Positions 45,173-57,100 of a stretch of 64,000 bases of DNA are shown here, piece after piece. The notes below the pieces were generated by a model that was not told the DNA's origin, searched no databases, and was given only the letters and a program-made list of their open reading frames with translations. The first letter of the stretch is position 1. Each line of letters begins with the position of its first letter. Position numbers and translations under genes: made by a program. This DNA comes from Yamagishiella unicocca. Its lineage: Eukaryota > Chlorophyta > Chlorophyceae > Chlamydomonadales > Volvocaceae. Where the stretch lies: NCBI GenBank assembly GCA_003116995.1, contig BDSL01000154.1, positions 62,001 through 126,000 on the forward strand, in the 5' to 3' direction.

Positions 45173-48100
45173 CTACCCCGCCCTCCTGAGCTTGACGCCC
45201 CGCGATCGCGGCTGCTTGAGTCGCGCCACCAGCTGCTCGCTGGCCTTGCAGCCGAAGCAGTCCATGAGGTTGCGCAGCAAGATGGCCAGGACCTGCCGGG
45301 GGGTCACCGGGGGGAGGGGGAGGGGGTTGGAGGGGGAGGGGGTTGGAGGGGGAGGTACGGTGGCACGGCAGCAGCGTTGGCCGCGCGTGGGCGGGTGCGG
45401 TTTGCGGAGGGGACCAAGAGCTGCGGGTCAAGAGGCGGGCAGCGGCGGGCAGCGAGCCAGCCGTGGATGGACAGCTACCCCGCGGCCCCATTCCTCGGTG
45501 CAGTGCCACGACACCCCCCGCACACACTGCCCGACCTGGGCCCAAGCTGCCCCTTCCGAGTCCCGAAAGCCCCCCGGCCCCCGGCAACCTCCCTCCCCCT
45601 CCACGCACCCCCTGCCCCCTTGCCCCAGCCCCCTCCCCTTCTCATCCCCCCCGCCCCACCCACCTGCGCCAGCTTGTCCGCCAGCGGCCTGGTCTTGACG
45701 GTGTGCAGCTGCGCGCTGTCCCGGGGGGGCAGCAGCAGCGAGGGGTCCTTGCGGGTGGCGTCGTAGTAGGCGGCGGCGCCGTACTCGCCGGTGAAGCCCA
45801 GCTGCAAGGGGAGGGAGTGGGGATGAGGCGGAGGAGGCGGAGGAGGAGGAGGAGGGGAGGAGGAGGAAGAGCAGTAGCATGAGGGGGTTGTTGCACGGGG
45901 CGGCGGCGCCTGAGGACTACCGCAACCGCTAGGCCTGCTCGTTCAAGCTACTCCGAAGTTAGGCTGCCTAACCCAAGGGAGGGGCCCACTCCCCACTCCC
46001 GCTTGCGCGTCCACTCGGCCCTGACTGCGGGGCTGCGTCCACAACACCCTCCCCGACACCCCCCAACCAACGTGTAAAAACGTTTTTACAACCTCACCCA
46101 CCCAAAGTCCCACTGCGCTCGCAAACCAACACTAGGGGTTTTTGCGGTTGGACGTAGAGCTGCACCGGCACCACCCGCCACGCAGACCAAGCAGCCCGGC
46201 TGTTGCCCCCCCCCACCAACCCCGCCCCATGCCGAGTTACCGGTCTTTTTTCTGCAACCCCACCCCCCAATCCCCACCTTGTCCAAGTCCTCCGGCGGCG
46301 GCGGGCTGATGAGGTCCGCCGCCCGCCCCAGCGCCTCCAGGAACGCCGGGTAGGTGAGCGCCCGGCCGCGAGCCACGTCGCTCTTGTCACCGGACAGCTC
46401 GTCCTGGTACCTGCGGCAGGTGTGGGGGGGGGAGGGGGGAGGGGGAGGACATGGCGGCAGCCGGAGGACGGTGATGATTGGACGACCACGACCGGCGAAG
46501 CGCCAGCGTAGCCCTCACCCCCCCGTCCGTCCATTCAGTCCCCGCCCTCTGAGCCACGTACCTTCCCTGCCTCACCCCCCGACCCACCCGGTACGGTGAC
46601 CCACACGACCATCATGCGACGTTAAGCCGCGCTACACACCCACCCGGATCCTTTCCTCCCTGCTTCGGTTCGCCACGCCGCCCCCCAGCCCGCTCCATGG
46701 GTTTCCTCTCAACCGCCCTGCTCCAGCCCTCCCCCCACACATCTCCAGCCCTCCCTCCACCTCTCCAGCCCTCCCTCCACGGGTCTTCCTCGAAACCCTC
46801 CGCCTGCTCCAGCCCTCCCCCCACCTGGTCCTCGAGGCCATGAATGCCAGCCGGGCCTCCCGCACGGTGAAGTGCGCACCGAACAGCCGCGCCTCCCCCG
46901 CCAGCTCCAGCCAGCCGGGCAGCTCCAGACGTTTGCGGTCCGCGGCCGCAGCACCACTGCTGCTGCCGGTGCCGGTGGCAGTGCCGGGGCGGCCGCCCCC
47001 CAGGTCCCGGTAGTGGGCGTAGATGGCCTGGCAGCGCGAGACGCGGGTGGGTGGGTGGGTGGGTGGGTTGCAAGGAAGACCCGTGTACGTGAGAAATACC
47101 GCTTGGTGGGTGGGCGGGTGGGTGGGTGAACGGAGCACGACAAAACCTTGAACCGACAAAGGGGTTGGCGGTGGGAGTAAGGTGTGAAGTAAAGCAATGC
47201 CAGTGCGCTATACCAGCGGTGGGGGAGCAGCACTGGCAGCTGGGAAAGCCCCGTGTCGTTGGGCAGCGGGCGGGAGGGGGGGCGGGGGGAGGGGACATGG
47301 CGATGGCAGCGGCAAGGCGCACGTGCTGCAGGTGCGCCCAGTGCGGGTGGCAGCTAGCCCAGCAGCCCTTCCACACTCCCCATGCTTACAACCCTCAGGG
47401 GACCTCCGAGGAAAGGCACCTCTCCTCCACACCCCGCCCCACCCCCCCGGCGTTTTCTTTCGTACACGGTTCTTCATTGCACCCGCCTCCCCCCCCCGCG
47501 CACCTTGAGCACGGTCGCCTGCTGCTCGAACAGCTGGTCCACCTCCGGCGCGTACAGCCGCGTCTGGCGGAAGCTGTTAGTGTCCACCTGCCGTAACGAA
47601 CGAACAACGGTCGCCGTACGGTTACGGGGCCGCAGGGCGTCATATGTGTTTTGTCGTCTGGCTCCCTCGCCCTCCCCCTCGCACCTCAGGACCTCAACAC
47701 CGACTACCGCTAGCGAAGGGCCGCCCCCCCTGCTCCCTCCAGGAACCAGCCCCTCCCTGGACCAGACCCACCAGTGCGCCGGGCGCCATGTTGGGTACGA
47801 AGCATTCGTACAGCAGTCGCCGTACGGCAGACAGCATGTCCGCCGAGGCCGCCTCCTGCTTCCAGCCGCTGGGCACTGCCGCCACCGCCCCTCCGTGCTC
47901 GGTCGGCGTCTTGGGCATCTCCGGCCCCTCCGTGTCCTCATCCGCATCGTCGTCGTCGTCAGGGATCTTCCAGTGGACGCTGGCCAGCCGGTGCACAGCG
48001 CCGCTGCGGCCACCACCACCACCACCACCACCGCCGCCGCCGTCGCCGCCGTCGCTGCCGTTGGCTGACGCGGCATCTCGCTCGATGGCGGCGACGTCGA

Positions 48101-51100
48101 CCCGGACAGCACGAGCCGGCGCCGCAGCCGCCGACGGCGCCGGCGAAGCCGGCGGCGCGGGCTGCGGCCGTGCCGCCGCTGCGGCCTTCTTTCCGCCGCC
48201 CGCTGCGGCTGCCGCGGCTGTCTCGGTGGCCTTGGCCCCGGCCGCCCGCCCCCTGCTCTGCCCGCCGACCCTCCCCAGCTCGCCCAAGAGGGCCCTGCTG
48301 CTGGCGCTGCTGGCGCTGTTGTGGCTGCTGTTGGCGCCGCCGGTGGTCCCCGCTGCGGCCCCCGCTGCGGGTTCCAGCAGGAACTTGGCGGCGGCGGTGC
48401 GCAGGAGGAGCTCGACCCACTGGGAGCGCATCAGCGAGGTGCCGGGGGTGGGCTGCGGAGGGGCGGGGCGGGAGCGAGAGGGACCAGGGGGCAGGGGGGG
48501 ACGGGGAAGGGGACGGGGAAGGGGGCGTGGCGTTGGGGGGACTACTTGCGATTTGCGGGGGTGGCGTAAAAGCCGTTGACGCGAAAAAGACAGGATAGTT
48601 GGCTTGAGGGGGTGCGATAAAACAACCGGTAACGCGACTTGGGAAGTGCTGAGTAGCCATGGCGGGCTGGGCTGGGTGTCGTGATTGTGTTTTTGGGTTG
48701 GATGGCGGCTGGTGCCCACCCTGACGAGCTGGCACCACCCGCGTCACACGTACGCCGCATCGCTGCAGCCCTACAGCGCTCCGCCTCGGTACGGCACTAC
48801 AGCTGCTGCTCGGTGGCAGCAGTGCACGGGTTACTGCTTTGCTTGCAAGCCTCCCCTCCGGACGCGGCAGCCAGACCAGTCCCTCCCTGGACCCGCGACC
48901 ACACGTCATCCCCGGCGATGCGCAGTGCGACGCACCCTGGCCTCGTCGCCCGCCTTGTTGTCGTCCAGGGTGGCGGCCAGGAAGATGCGGGCCAGCTCGG
49001 CAGCCCCCAGGGACCGGCCGCCAGGCACCACCATGCCGCCGTCAGCGCCCGCCGCCGCCGCCGCCGCCGCCATCGCCGCCGGGTCTCCCCCCACGCCCGT
49101 CTGCTTGGTCAGCTCCGTCCACGCCGCCTGGTGCATGTTGAAGGGGTCCGCGGTGCCGGCGTACGTGGCCGAGTAGTGGTCGAACACCAGCAGCAGCCAC
49201 CAGTAGTGCTCCCGCAGGAAGGCGCGCAGCTGGTCCACCTGGGGAGCGCCGCCTGAGTACCCGGGGGGTTACAAAAACACCGTGGGGGGGAGGGAGGGCG
49301 GGAGTGTTGTGAGCACTATACAGGGGGGAGGGGGGGAGGTTGCAAGGAAAACCCGTGAACTAAGGAAAAGCCGTTTGGGACATATGTTTGGAGATAGCAT
49401 ACTGGAGAGCTTGGCTCGAGGAAATTGGAGGCTTGTGGACTCCCGGACCCGCCCGGGGTTTCGGGGGGAGAGGGACGCAGGACTTGTTTTGCTTTCAAGA
49501 CCCCCGGACGCCCCACCTGGGCAGTTCCTGTGCACCAGCTGCCGGAAGCGCAGCTTGGCCTGGGCGCGGCTCCAGTCCCTGTCGAAGATATCCAGCTCCA
49601 TGCCTGTCGTACGGCGCGACACAAATGGGGGGTAGGGGTAGGTTGTTGACAGTTGACGGTTGTTGACACTTGCCACATGCTTGTGGTACGGTGGACACGT
49701 GGATCCCCGGGCGCGCCCCTACCAGGCCGTCACGACCCCCCCGCCACACACACACACACAGCATTCCCCTTCCCTTCCCCTTCCCTCTGTCGGGACCGCG
49801 GCCCCCCAGCTGAACCCTACAACCCCCCACCCTCACATCCCGCACCCTCCTCTTGGCCGCTCTCCCACCAGCCGTCCTGTCCATCCGCCGGATCACCTTC
49901 CCCCACCCACCCACCTCCCCCCTCCACCCACCTTTCCCCCCTCCACCTTCCCCCCTCCACCCACCTTCCCCCCTCCACCTTCCGCCGATGCCTAACCCCT
50001 CAACCCACCCCTTCCCAGTCATTCCCCCCCTCTTCTCCTGCCTCGTGTCCATGCGATGTTCCCGCGCTGCCCCCTTCCCGCCCCCTCACCCGGCCGGTCG
50101 GTGCCGCTCCGGGGCTCCGCCTCCGTCCGCTCCGGCCCCCCTTGCAGCGCGAAGCTGCTCTTGAAGGAGCCCAGCCGCGAGTGCACCAGCATCAGGGAGG
50201 CGGAGGACAGGCCGCCGAAGCGGGAGGGCTGGCGGGAGGGCACGGCGGTGAGGTCGAGAGAGGAGGAGCCGGAGGGCTCCGCGACTGGGACCAGGCGCTG
50301 CGGGGTGGGGTGGTCGGGGTGGGGGGGGGGTCGGGTGAGGGGAGGGTGGGGGGGGGGTCGGGGGGTTACAAAACTGAAAGGACCGGTTACTCGACGTGGG
50401 AAGTGTAGCTGTCGCATAGGCTGGCGTTTGGAGGGTGACGTAAAGACCGGTTACACGATGGCGTTTGGGGGAGGGGAGGGCGGTGTGTGTGCGGCGGTTG
50501 AGAAGACCCGGGTTACACGATGGGGTGTTGGGTGAGGTGCAGGAAGCGAGCAAGGGTGGGGTGAGAGGGTGAGAGAGCCGGGTGGCGCAGACCCACCGTA
50601 GGTGGCACGAGGAGGTGGAGGGGGCGGCAGGGGGCGGGAGGGGGGCCGGCGAGGGCCAGGTGCTGCTCCCCCCCAGCTGCAGGAGCCCCATGCGGCGGGA
50701 CAGCCAACGAAACACCAAACGAGCGTCAGCTCGCCAGCCGCCAGTGCGGTGCCCCCCCCTCACCCTAGCCCACGGGTCCACGGGTCTTCCTCGAACCCAC
50801 CCTAGCCCAACTCCCCGGCCCGGAACCCCAAGACCCCCCCCCCGTGTGTCAGCCTCACCGGCCGGAATGTGACCTTGGCCACAATCGTGAGGATGTCCCG
50901 CGGGTCGCGCAGTGCGGTCTGGTCGGGCCGCGGCGGGGCGGGCGGCTCCGGCGGCTCCGGCAGCTCCGGCTCCAGGGGCAGCTCGCCGCCCTTCTGCAGC
51001 AGGTCGCGGGCGGCAGTCTCCTCGCGCACATAGCTGCCGGCGGTGGCGTCGGGGGCCTGAGGGGCCGGGGAGATGGGGGGGGGGGGCTGAGGGGTCGGGG

Positions 51101-54100
51101 AGTTGGGGGGGGGGGGCCGGCACGGGTGGCGGGAGGGGGTTACATGCCATGCTGCTAGCGAATACTGCCGGTGCTCTGCATTGACTCATTGCCACGGATC
51201 ATTGGCGGCGGCTAGTGTAGAAGGACGCGAGGGTCGAGGGGGGAGGGTGGCTGACCGGAGGGTGGGAAGGGAGCAGAAGAGGATCCGGGAAGCTGGGGGG
51301 CGCAGGGGGCCGCTGTGAGCTCCAGGGATGGGTAAGGGGGGGGGCGACAGCCGACACCGGCACCAGCGGCGCAGTGAGGATACACACGTCACGCACCGAC
51401 GTGTGCGGCAGACCCGCGGGTCGCAGCTCGTCCACTCGGTCCTTACGCCGCCGGTAGATGTGGACCGCCTCGCCGGTCTCCAGGCGATACCTGCGACGAG
51501 CACATAACGGCCGGTCTGTTGTCGACGCGGCTGTCGTCGGTTGCTATCGTTGCTTGGCGGTTAGTTATGGCGGTTACTCGGGCAGCGCAGCGGTGGGGGA
51601 GAAACGCCAGAAACCCCTCTAGGAGCGTCTCCTCCTGCAGCATTGGTGGGCGGGGCGGGGTGCGCTGCGCGCTCGATCACACGGCGGGTGGGCCGCTGCT
51701 GCTCACGTGGGGTACAGCTCTTCGGAGATCTTGGATCCTGGTACGGCAGCCCACATGGCCACCCGCGGCGCCTCAAAGTCCTTCAGCTGCTGCTGCCCGT
51801 CGGGGCTGGTCCAGCCGAACAGGCCGCCGATGGCGCTGCGCTCGCCGCCGCCGGCGCCCCCGTCGTCCCCCTCGTCGAAATCGCCATCCAGGCCGAAGGC
51901 GGAGGAGGCGTGCGCGGAGGCGGCCGAGGCGGAGACCATGGACAAGGTGGTGACGGAGTAGGAGGTAGTGGAGAACGAGGCGGCGCTGCCGAGGCGGCTC
52001 CGGAGGGAGGTGGAGCCCACGTCTGGGCGGGAGCGCGCGGGCGAACGGGGGCAAGGGTTGGGGCAGGGGGGGAGAAGGGTGGTGGTGGTGGTGGTGGTGG
52101 TGGTGGTGGTGGTGGTGGCGCGGCGGATGTTCCAGGACGGGGTGCCAGTGGGGGTGGGGGGGCGTAGAGACGTGTGTATGTTACATGAGGCGCAGCAAAT
52201 GAGGCTTTGGAAGGCTCGTAGGAGATCCGTTTGGAACGCATGGGGGGATGGCTCGGGTTGGGCTGACGTGGCGGCTGGCTAGGAGTGCAGACCTCCCTCC
52301 GTTCCCGACCCTCCCACTCACGAAGCGCAGTATCCAGCCCCCAGCGGCCCAGCCCGCTCCCCCCTTCAACCTTCCCGCCCCCCCCCCATATCAAAACCCT
52401 GCTGGGCACTTGCCTGCCTCCCAGGCCCCCGCTCCCCAGCCCCCGCCCCCCCCCGCCAGCTCCCCCTCAGTCCCCACCGCCCCCCTGCCCGCCCCCACCC
52501 TTCTTGCTCCTGGAAGACAGCCCCGCCGCGCCCGCGGCGTTGCGCACTATGACGGACTGCCGCAGCATGCTGCCGCTGCTGGCGAAGGTCCCGATGCCGG
52601 CGGTGCGGGAGCGGGAGCGGCCGATCATGGAGGAGGGCAGCGAGATGCTGCTCATGTCGCGACCGAGCCGGTCAGCCTGAGGCAGCCAGGGTGGGGCGGG
52701 GTGGCATACACACCGGTTACACGACAGGGGTAGGATAGCTGGCGCATCATCGGACTCGGACTCCTAGTTGTGGGCGCACGCTGGACCAAAGGTGGGGGAG
52801 GGGAAGAGGAACCGGTAAACCGACAAAGGGGGGAGGGAAGGAGTTACTGTAGCCGAAGGAAAGGTCCAGACACAGGTATGAGGCAGGGGAGTGGCGGGGA
52901 CGGCGCTTCATTACGAGGGGGAGCAGGAAGAGAGGGAGGCGGGTCAAAAGGTGGACGCAAGAGGGGAGTGAGGACACGCCAGGTGTGGGGCGAATCCAAC
53001 GAGGGCTGTGGTTTGCGGCTCAAAGCGGGACACCCCAACAGGGCCGATGAGGGAGCGACTGCACGCGTGCGAGTCCTGGTCCCAATCTCATCGTCGCCTC
53101 CGTCTCGCCCCCAGCGCCTTGGCATGGCTCGCATAGTCCTGTACGACACCATACCCAGCCAGCCACGGGTTTCCTCTCGTACCGCCCCCCCGCCCCTTCC
53201 GGTTCTTTACTTGTTACCCCCCGCCCCTCAGCGGTTTCTCCTACCCCAACACCCCTCGCCTCTACCCCCTCCGGTCGCGTTACCGGTTCTATTATTGTAA
53301 CCCCCCGCCTCCTGATAGTTGTTCATCGGCACACACACACCTTCCCCCACCCCCTGGCCCCACCTTGGTGATGTCTATGACGCCCATCAGACCCGCCACC
53401 TGCTGCACCATGGACAGCGGCGCAGCGGCAGTAGCAGCGGCATCCGAATCAGCGGTGCCGCCGTTGCTACTGCCGCCGTCGGCGGCACCGTGCCGCTGCT
53501 GCTGCTGCTGCCCGCCTGTCTTGGCGTCCCGGGCGGTCCGAGGGTGTGAGGCGACGGAGGTGCAGGAGGAGGAGCCGGCGAGGCTGCGACCAGGCGGCGG
53601 CGCGGTGCCCGGCCGGGCGTTGGCGGCGGGACGGCGAGCGGTGGCGGCGGCGGCGCCGCCGCCGCCGCTACCGCGTCCGCCGAGCGTGGGCAGGCCGGCG
53701 GCGCCCGCAGCGGCAGCTTTGGGCGTGAGGGAGCCGCTGCGGGAGGCCTTGGCGGCGGCGGCGGCGCTTGGCGAGCTCGGGGAGCTCGGCGACGGAGGGG
53801 CACGGTTGCCGCCGCCGCCGCCGCCACCGCCGCCGCTGCTTCTCCGTTGCGCCGTCAGGGGCCGATAGTTCTGCACGACGGCGGATGTGGGGTGCGGCCC
53901 GCTGGTTTCGAAGTCCACCCGCACGTGCAGCGCCCCCTCCTCGGGCTCAGGCATCGGCACAGGCGGCGGCGGCGCCCCCATGCCGCCGGGGTCGTCCGGG
54001 CCGCAGCCGCCCTCGCTGTGGCTCACGGGCCGCAGCCGCCGTACGGCAGGCGACCAGCGGGTGACGTCGTGCGGCGGCTGCAGCTGGCTGATAGTGGTGG

Positions 54101-57100
54101 CGGTGGAGAGGATGCTGGTGGCTGCGGCGCCGCCGCCGCCGTACCCGCCGCCGACGCTGACGGCGCCGACGATGCTTCCTCCCGCCGTAGTCCCGCCCCG
54201 CGCTGCTGCACCGGGTGCTCCTGGGGTGAGGTGGCGGCGGCGGCGCACCGGGAGAGAGTGTGTGTGTGTGGGGGGGAGAGGGTGTGTGTGGGGGGGTTTC
54301 GCTCCTCCGCGCGGAGTTGTGGCAGCCAGTCAGCGCCGCGGGGCGGGAGGTTGCTCCGCAGCAGCTGGCGGAGCAACACGAGGTAAGGACAACGCTCCAA
54401 GACCCAAAACCTCCAACAAGGAAGGTCGAAGAAACCGGAGAATTGAAAAGAAGAGGGCAAGAGCTGGGCGAAACGAATCGGACGCGGTGATGAAGGTCGC
54501 GCATGTCTGAGGACTGGCGGACTGGCGGTGGGGGGTGGTCAGGTCGGGAGCGCCTCCCAGCCCCGCGCGCCCCACCTGCAGCTGCTCCATAGCCTTGTCC
54601 TCCGCCCCCTCCCCCGGCTGCTGCCCCTCCGCCGCCGTCCAGCCGCTCCCCCGTCATGGCGTCCCGCAGGTCGAACAGCGGCACCGCCACTCCGTCGTGT
54701 CGGTCCACCAGCAGGGGCGCCCACATGCTGGACAGGGGGCGGCTCATGTGGTGCTGGGGGGGGGGGGTAGAGAGGGAGAGGAGGGTGAGGCGGCAGGGGG
54801 GAGGTGAAGGTGGGGGGGTGAGGCGGGATAGGCGGGATGGGGAGGGGTCACGTGTGGACCTTGTGCGTCCGCCGGGGGCGGTGGCGAGAGCAAGGAGCAA
54901 GGCACGGGTGCTAGGTGCTAGGTTCCAGGTGCTAGGTTTTAGGTTTTAGGTGCTGGGCTGGAGGGCGGGTGGAGGGCCCTATGCTGCATGCCCCCGTCAG
55001 ACCCGCAACACCTCCCGGGGGTTCCGGCAGCGCCACTGCTGCTGCCATCGCTGTCCTGCCGCCCCGAAAACCAAGTACAGCCGTACCGCTATGGGTCCAG
55101 CCTGCCGTACCGGGCCCTCGTGCCTTCCCACTGCTGCTACGCAAGTACGGCTCACAAGCCCGAGCTCCCCTCCCCCAAACAGTTCCACCGCCTATGTCGT
55201 GTAACCCGGTCGTCTTCCCGCCACCACCCAAACCAGCCCCAGCCCTCCAAGCACACGCTAGTACCGGTGCACCAGTCCTGGCCCCACCCTTCCCAAAACA
55301 CACGCATCAACTGCTCTTTCCTCTTTACGCGCCGACCCACGGGTCCCCCCCACCCTCCCTACACACACGCATCCGTTCCGCAACACCTGCCGTCTGATGC
55401 ACGCCCCTCCAGCCTCACCCTCAACGTGGCCAGTCGCGGGAAGGCCTGATCTCCGGCTCCATGCTTGCCGTCGTGGGGGTGCTTATCATGGTTGTGGTGG
55501 TTGCGGTGGTGGTTGTGGTCGTTGTCCTGCACCGACCCCGCCACGCTGCCGGTGCGGTACAAGTCCGGGTCGCCGCCCTCCTCGCCGCTGCCGCTGCGTC
55601 GTTAGAGGGAGGTGGGGTCGGGGGTGGGGGGGGGGTGTCGGGAAGCTGGAGCCCAGGGCAGGGGTTTGGACCGGTGCACCGGCGTGGTCCACCGGAGGTG
55701 GAGTGGCTCGCCCTCATGGCCTCCGTTCGCTCACCCGAGTCCTAACCAGCAACTAACTGTCCAACAACTCATTCCCTCACCCCTCCGCAACAGGGCCCTA
55801 GCTAGCCCCACGCAATACGGGGTGGGACGTCATGCCTCATTACGTTACCCCAACGACGACACTTGGCTTCTGCCGATATGCCCTTCTGCTTCCTTTGCAG
55901 AATCTGCGGCACGCCTCCCCCCCCGTAGCATGCGCGCGCGCCCAGGTGTCCGACTGACTATGCACTAGCTACACTTCCCATGTCGAGTAACCGGTTATTT
56001 TCTGTAAGCCCCCGCTGACGTACACGCACCTGCGGTTCGCCCCCCCAGGGCTCGCAAGACCCCCCGAGAACGACTGCATGCTGGAGCCGCCGCCCGTCCG
56101 CGCGCTAGCCTGGCTCCGCGTCTCGTCGTTGCCGCCGCCGCCCCAGCCGCCGCCGCCGTCCATGTGGCCGCAGCCCTCGCGTGCCGGCGCGTGCAGCGGC
56201 CGCGACAGCATCTCCTGCAGGTACGAACTGTACGACACGTACTTGGCGGCCGCGATGCGCATGTGGTACGGCACGAAGGGCGTGTTGCTGGTGGACCACA
56301 CGGCGGTGGCGGGACCGCCGCCGCCGCCGCCGCCGTCCTCGTCGTCGTCGTCGCCGTCGTCGTCGCCGCCGTCGTCATCGTTGAAGTCGCTGCGGCCGGT
56401 GTTTCGTCGCTGCGGGTAGCCCCCCCGGCGGCTGCGAGGTGACGACACCGGCATGTCGGCGCGTAGCTCACCGGACAGCAGCGCCGCGGCGGCCTGGTGG
56501 CGGGTGAGGCCGGGCACCGGAGGGGGCCTGCAAAGGGAGGGGGAGGGGGGTTACAATATAAGAACCGGTAACACGACGGAGGGGGGTGCGAGAGGAATCC
56601 CGTTGGCCGGCACTTCAAGGATGAAACCGGTTAGGGGAAGCGCTTGGTACAGTCGTTTGCATGTGCAGGGAGGAGGGGGGGGAGAGAAGACCCGGGGGAG
56701 GAGCGGGGGTGGCATAAAAACGGGGGGAGGAGCGGGGGGGGAAGGGGTGAACGTGGATTAACTGACGGGGGGGTAATCTAGATAGTGGGGGGTGAACTAC
56801 GTGTGGGCGCGTCTAGGTGACGTGGGTGAGGCATGGGGCAGGGTGTGCGGCAGGCAGTGCGGTGGTAAGAGACGGGTAGGCGTGCAAGGACAGCGTTGGG
56901 AACTTGGGATGGAGGCGGTGGGGGTCGATGGGGGGGTCTATCAGCATGGCCGGGCCCCTCCCCCTCCTGATCCCGCCCCACCTGGCCGCCACCTCCGCCG
57001 CCATCTCCGCCACCGCCCCACGGGTCCGGACCTCCAGCTCCAACCGGTACAGCTGGTCGCGGTTGCCGGGATGGCGGGACAGGTTGTACAGCGCGCCGCT

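Noticed and set aside
47694..48719. 341-codon single open frame on the minus strand as a separate gene
   Set aside because: Its middle is one exon (48452-47772) of the large gene; both ends run through clear splice sites into intron sequence.
50597..50676. Possible extra exon of the large gene (LGGSSTWPSPA...)
   Set aside because: Including it breaks the reading phase into the next exon (50297), while direct joining of 50859 to 50297 keeps it.
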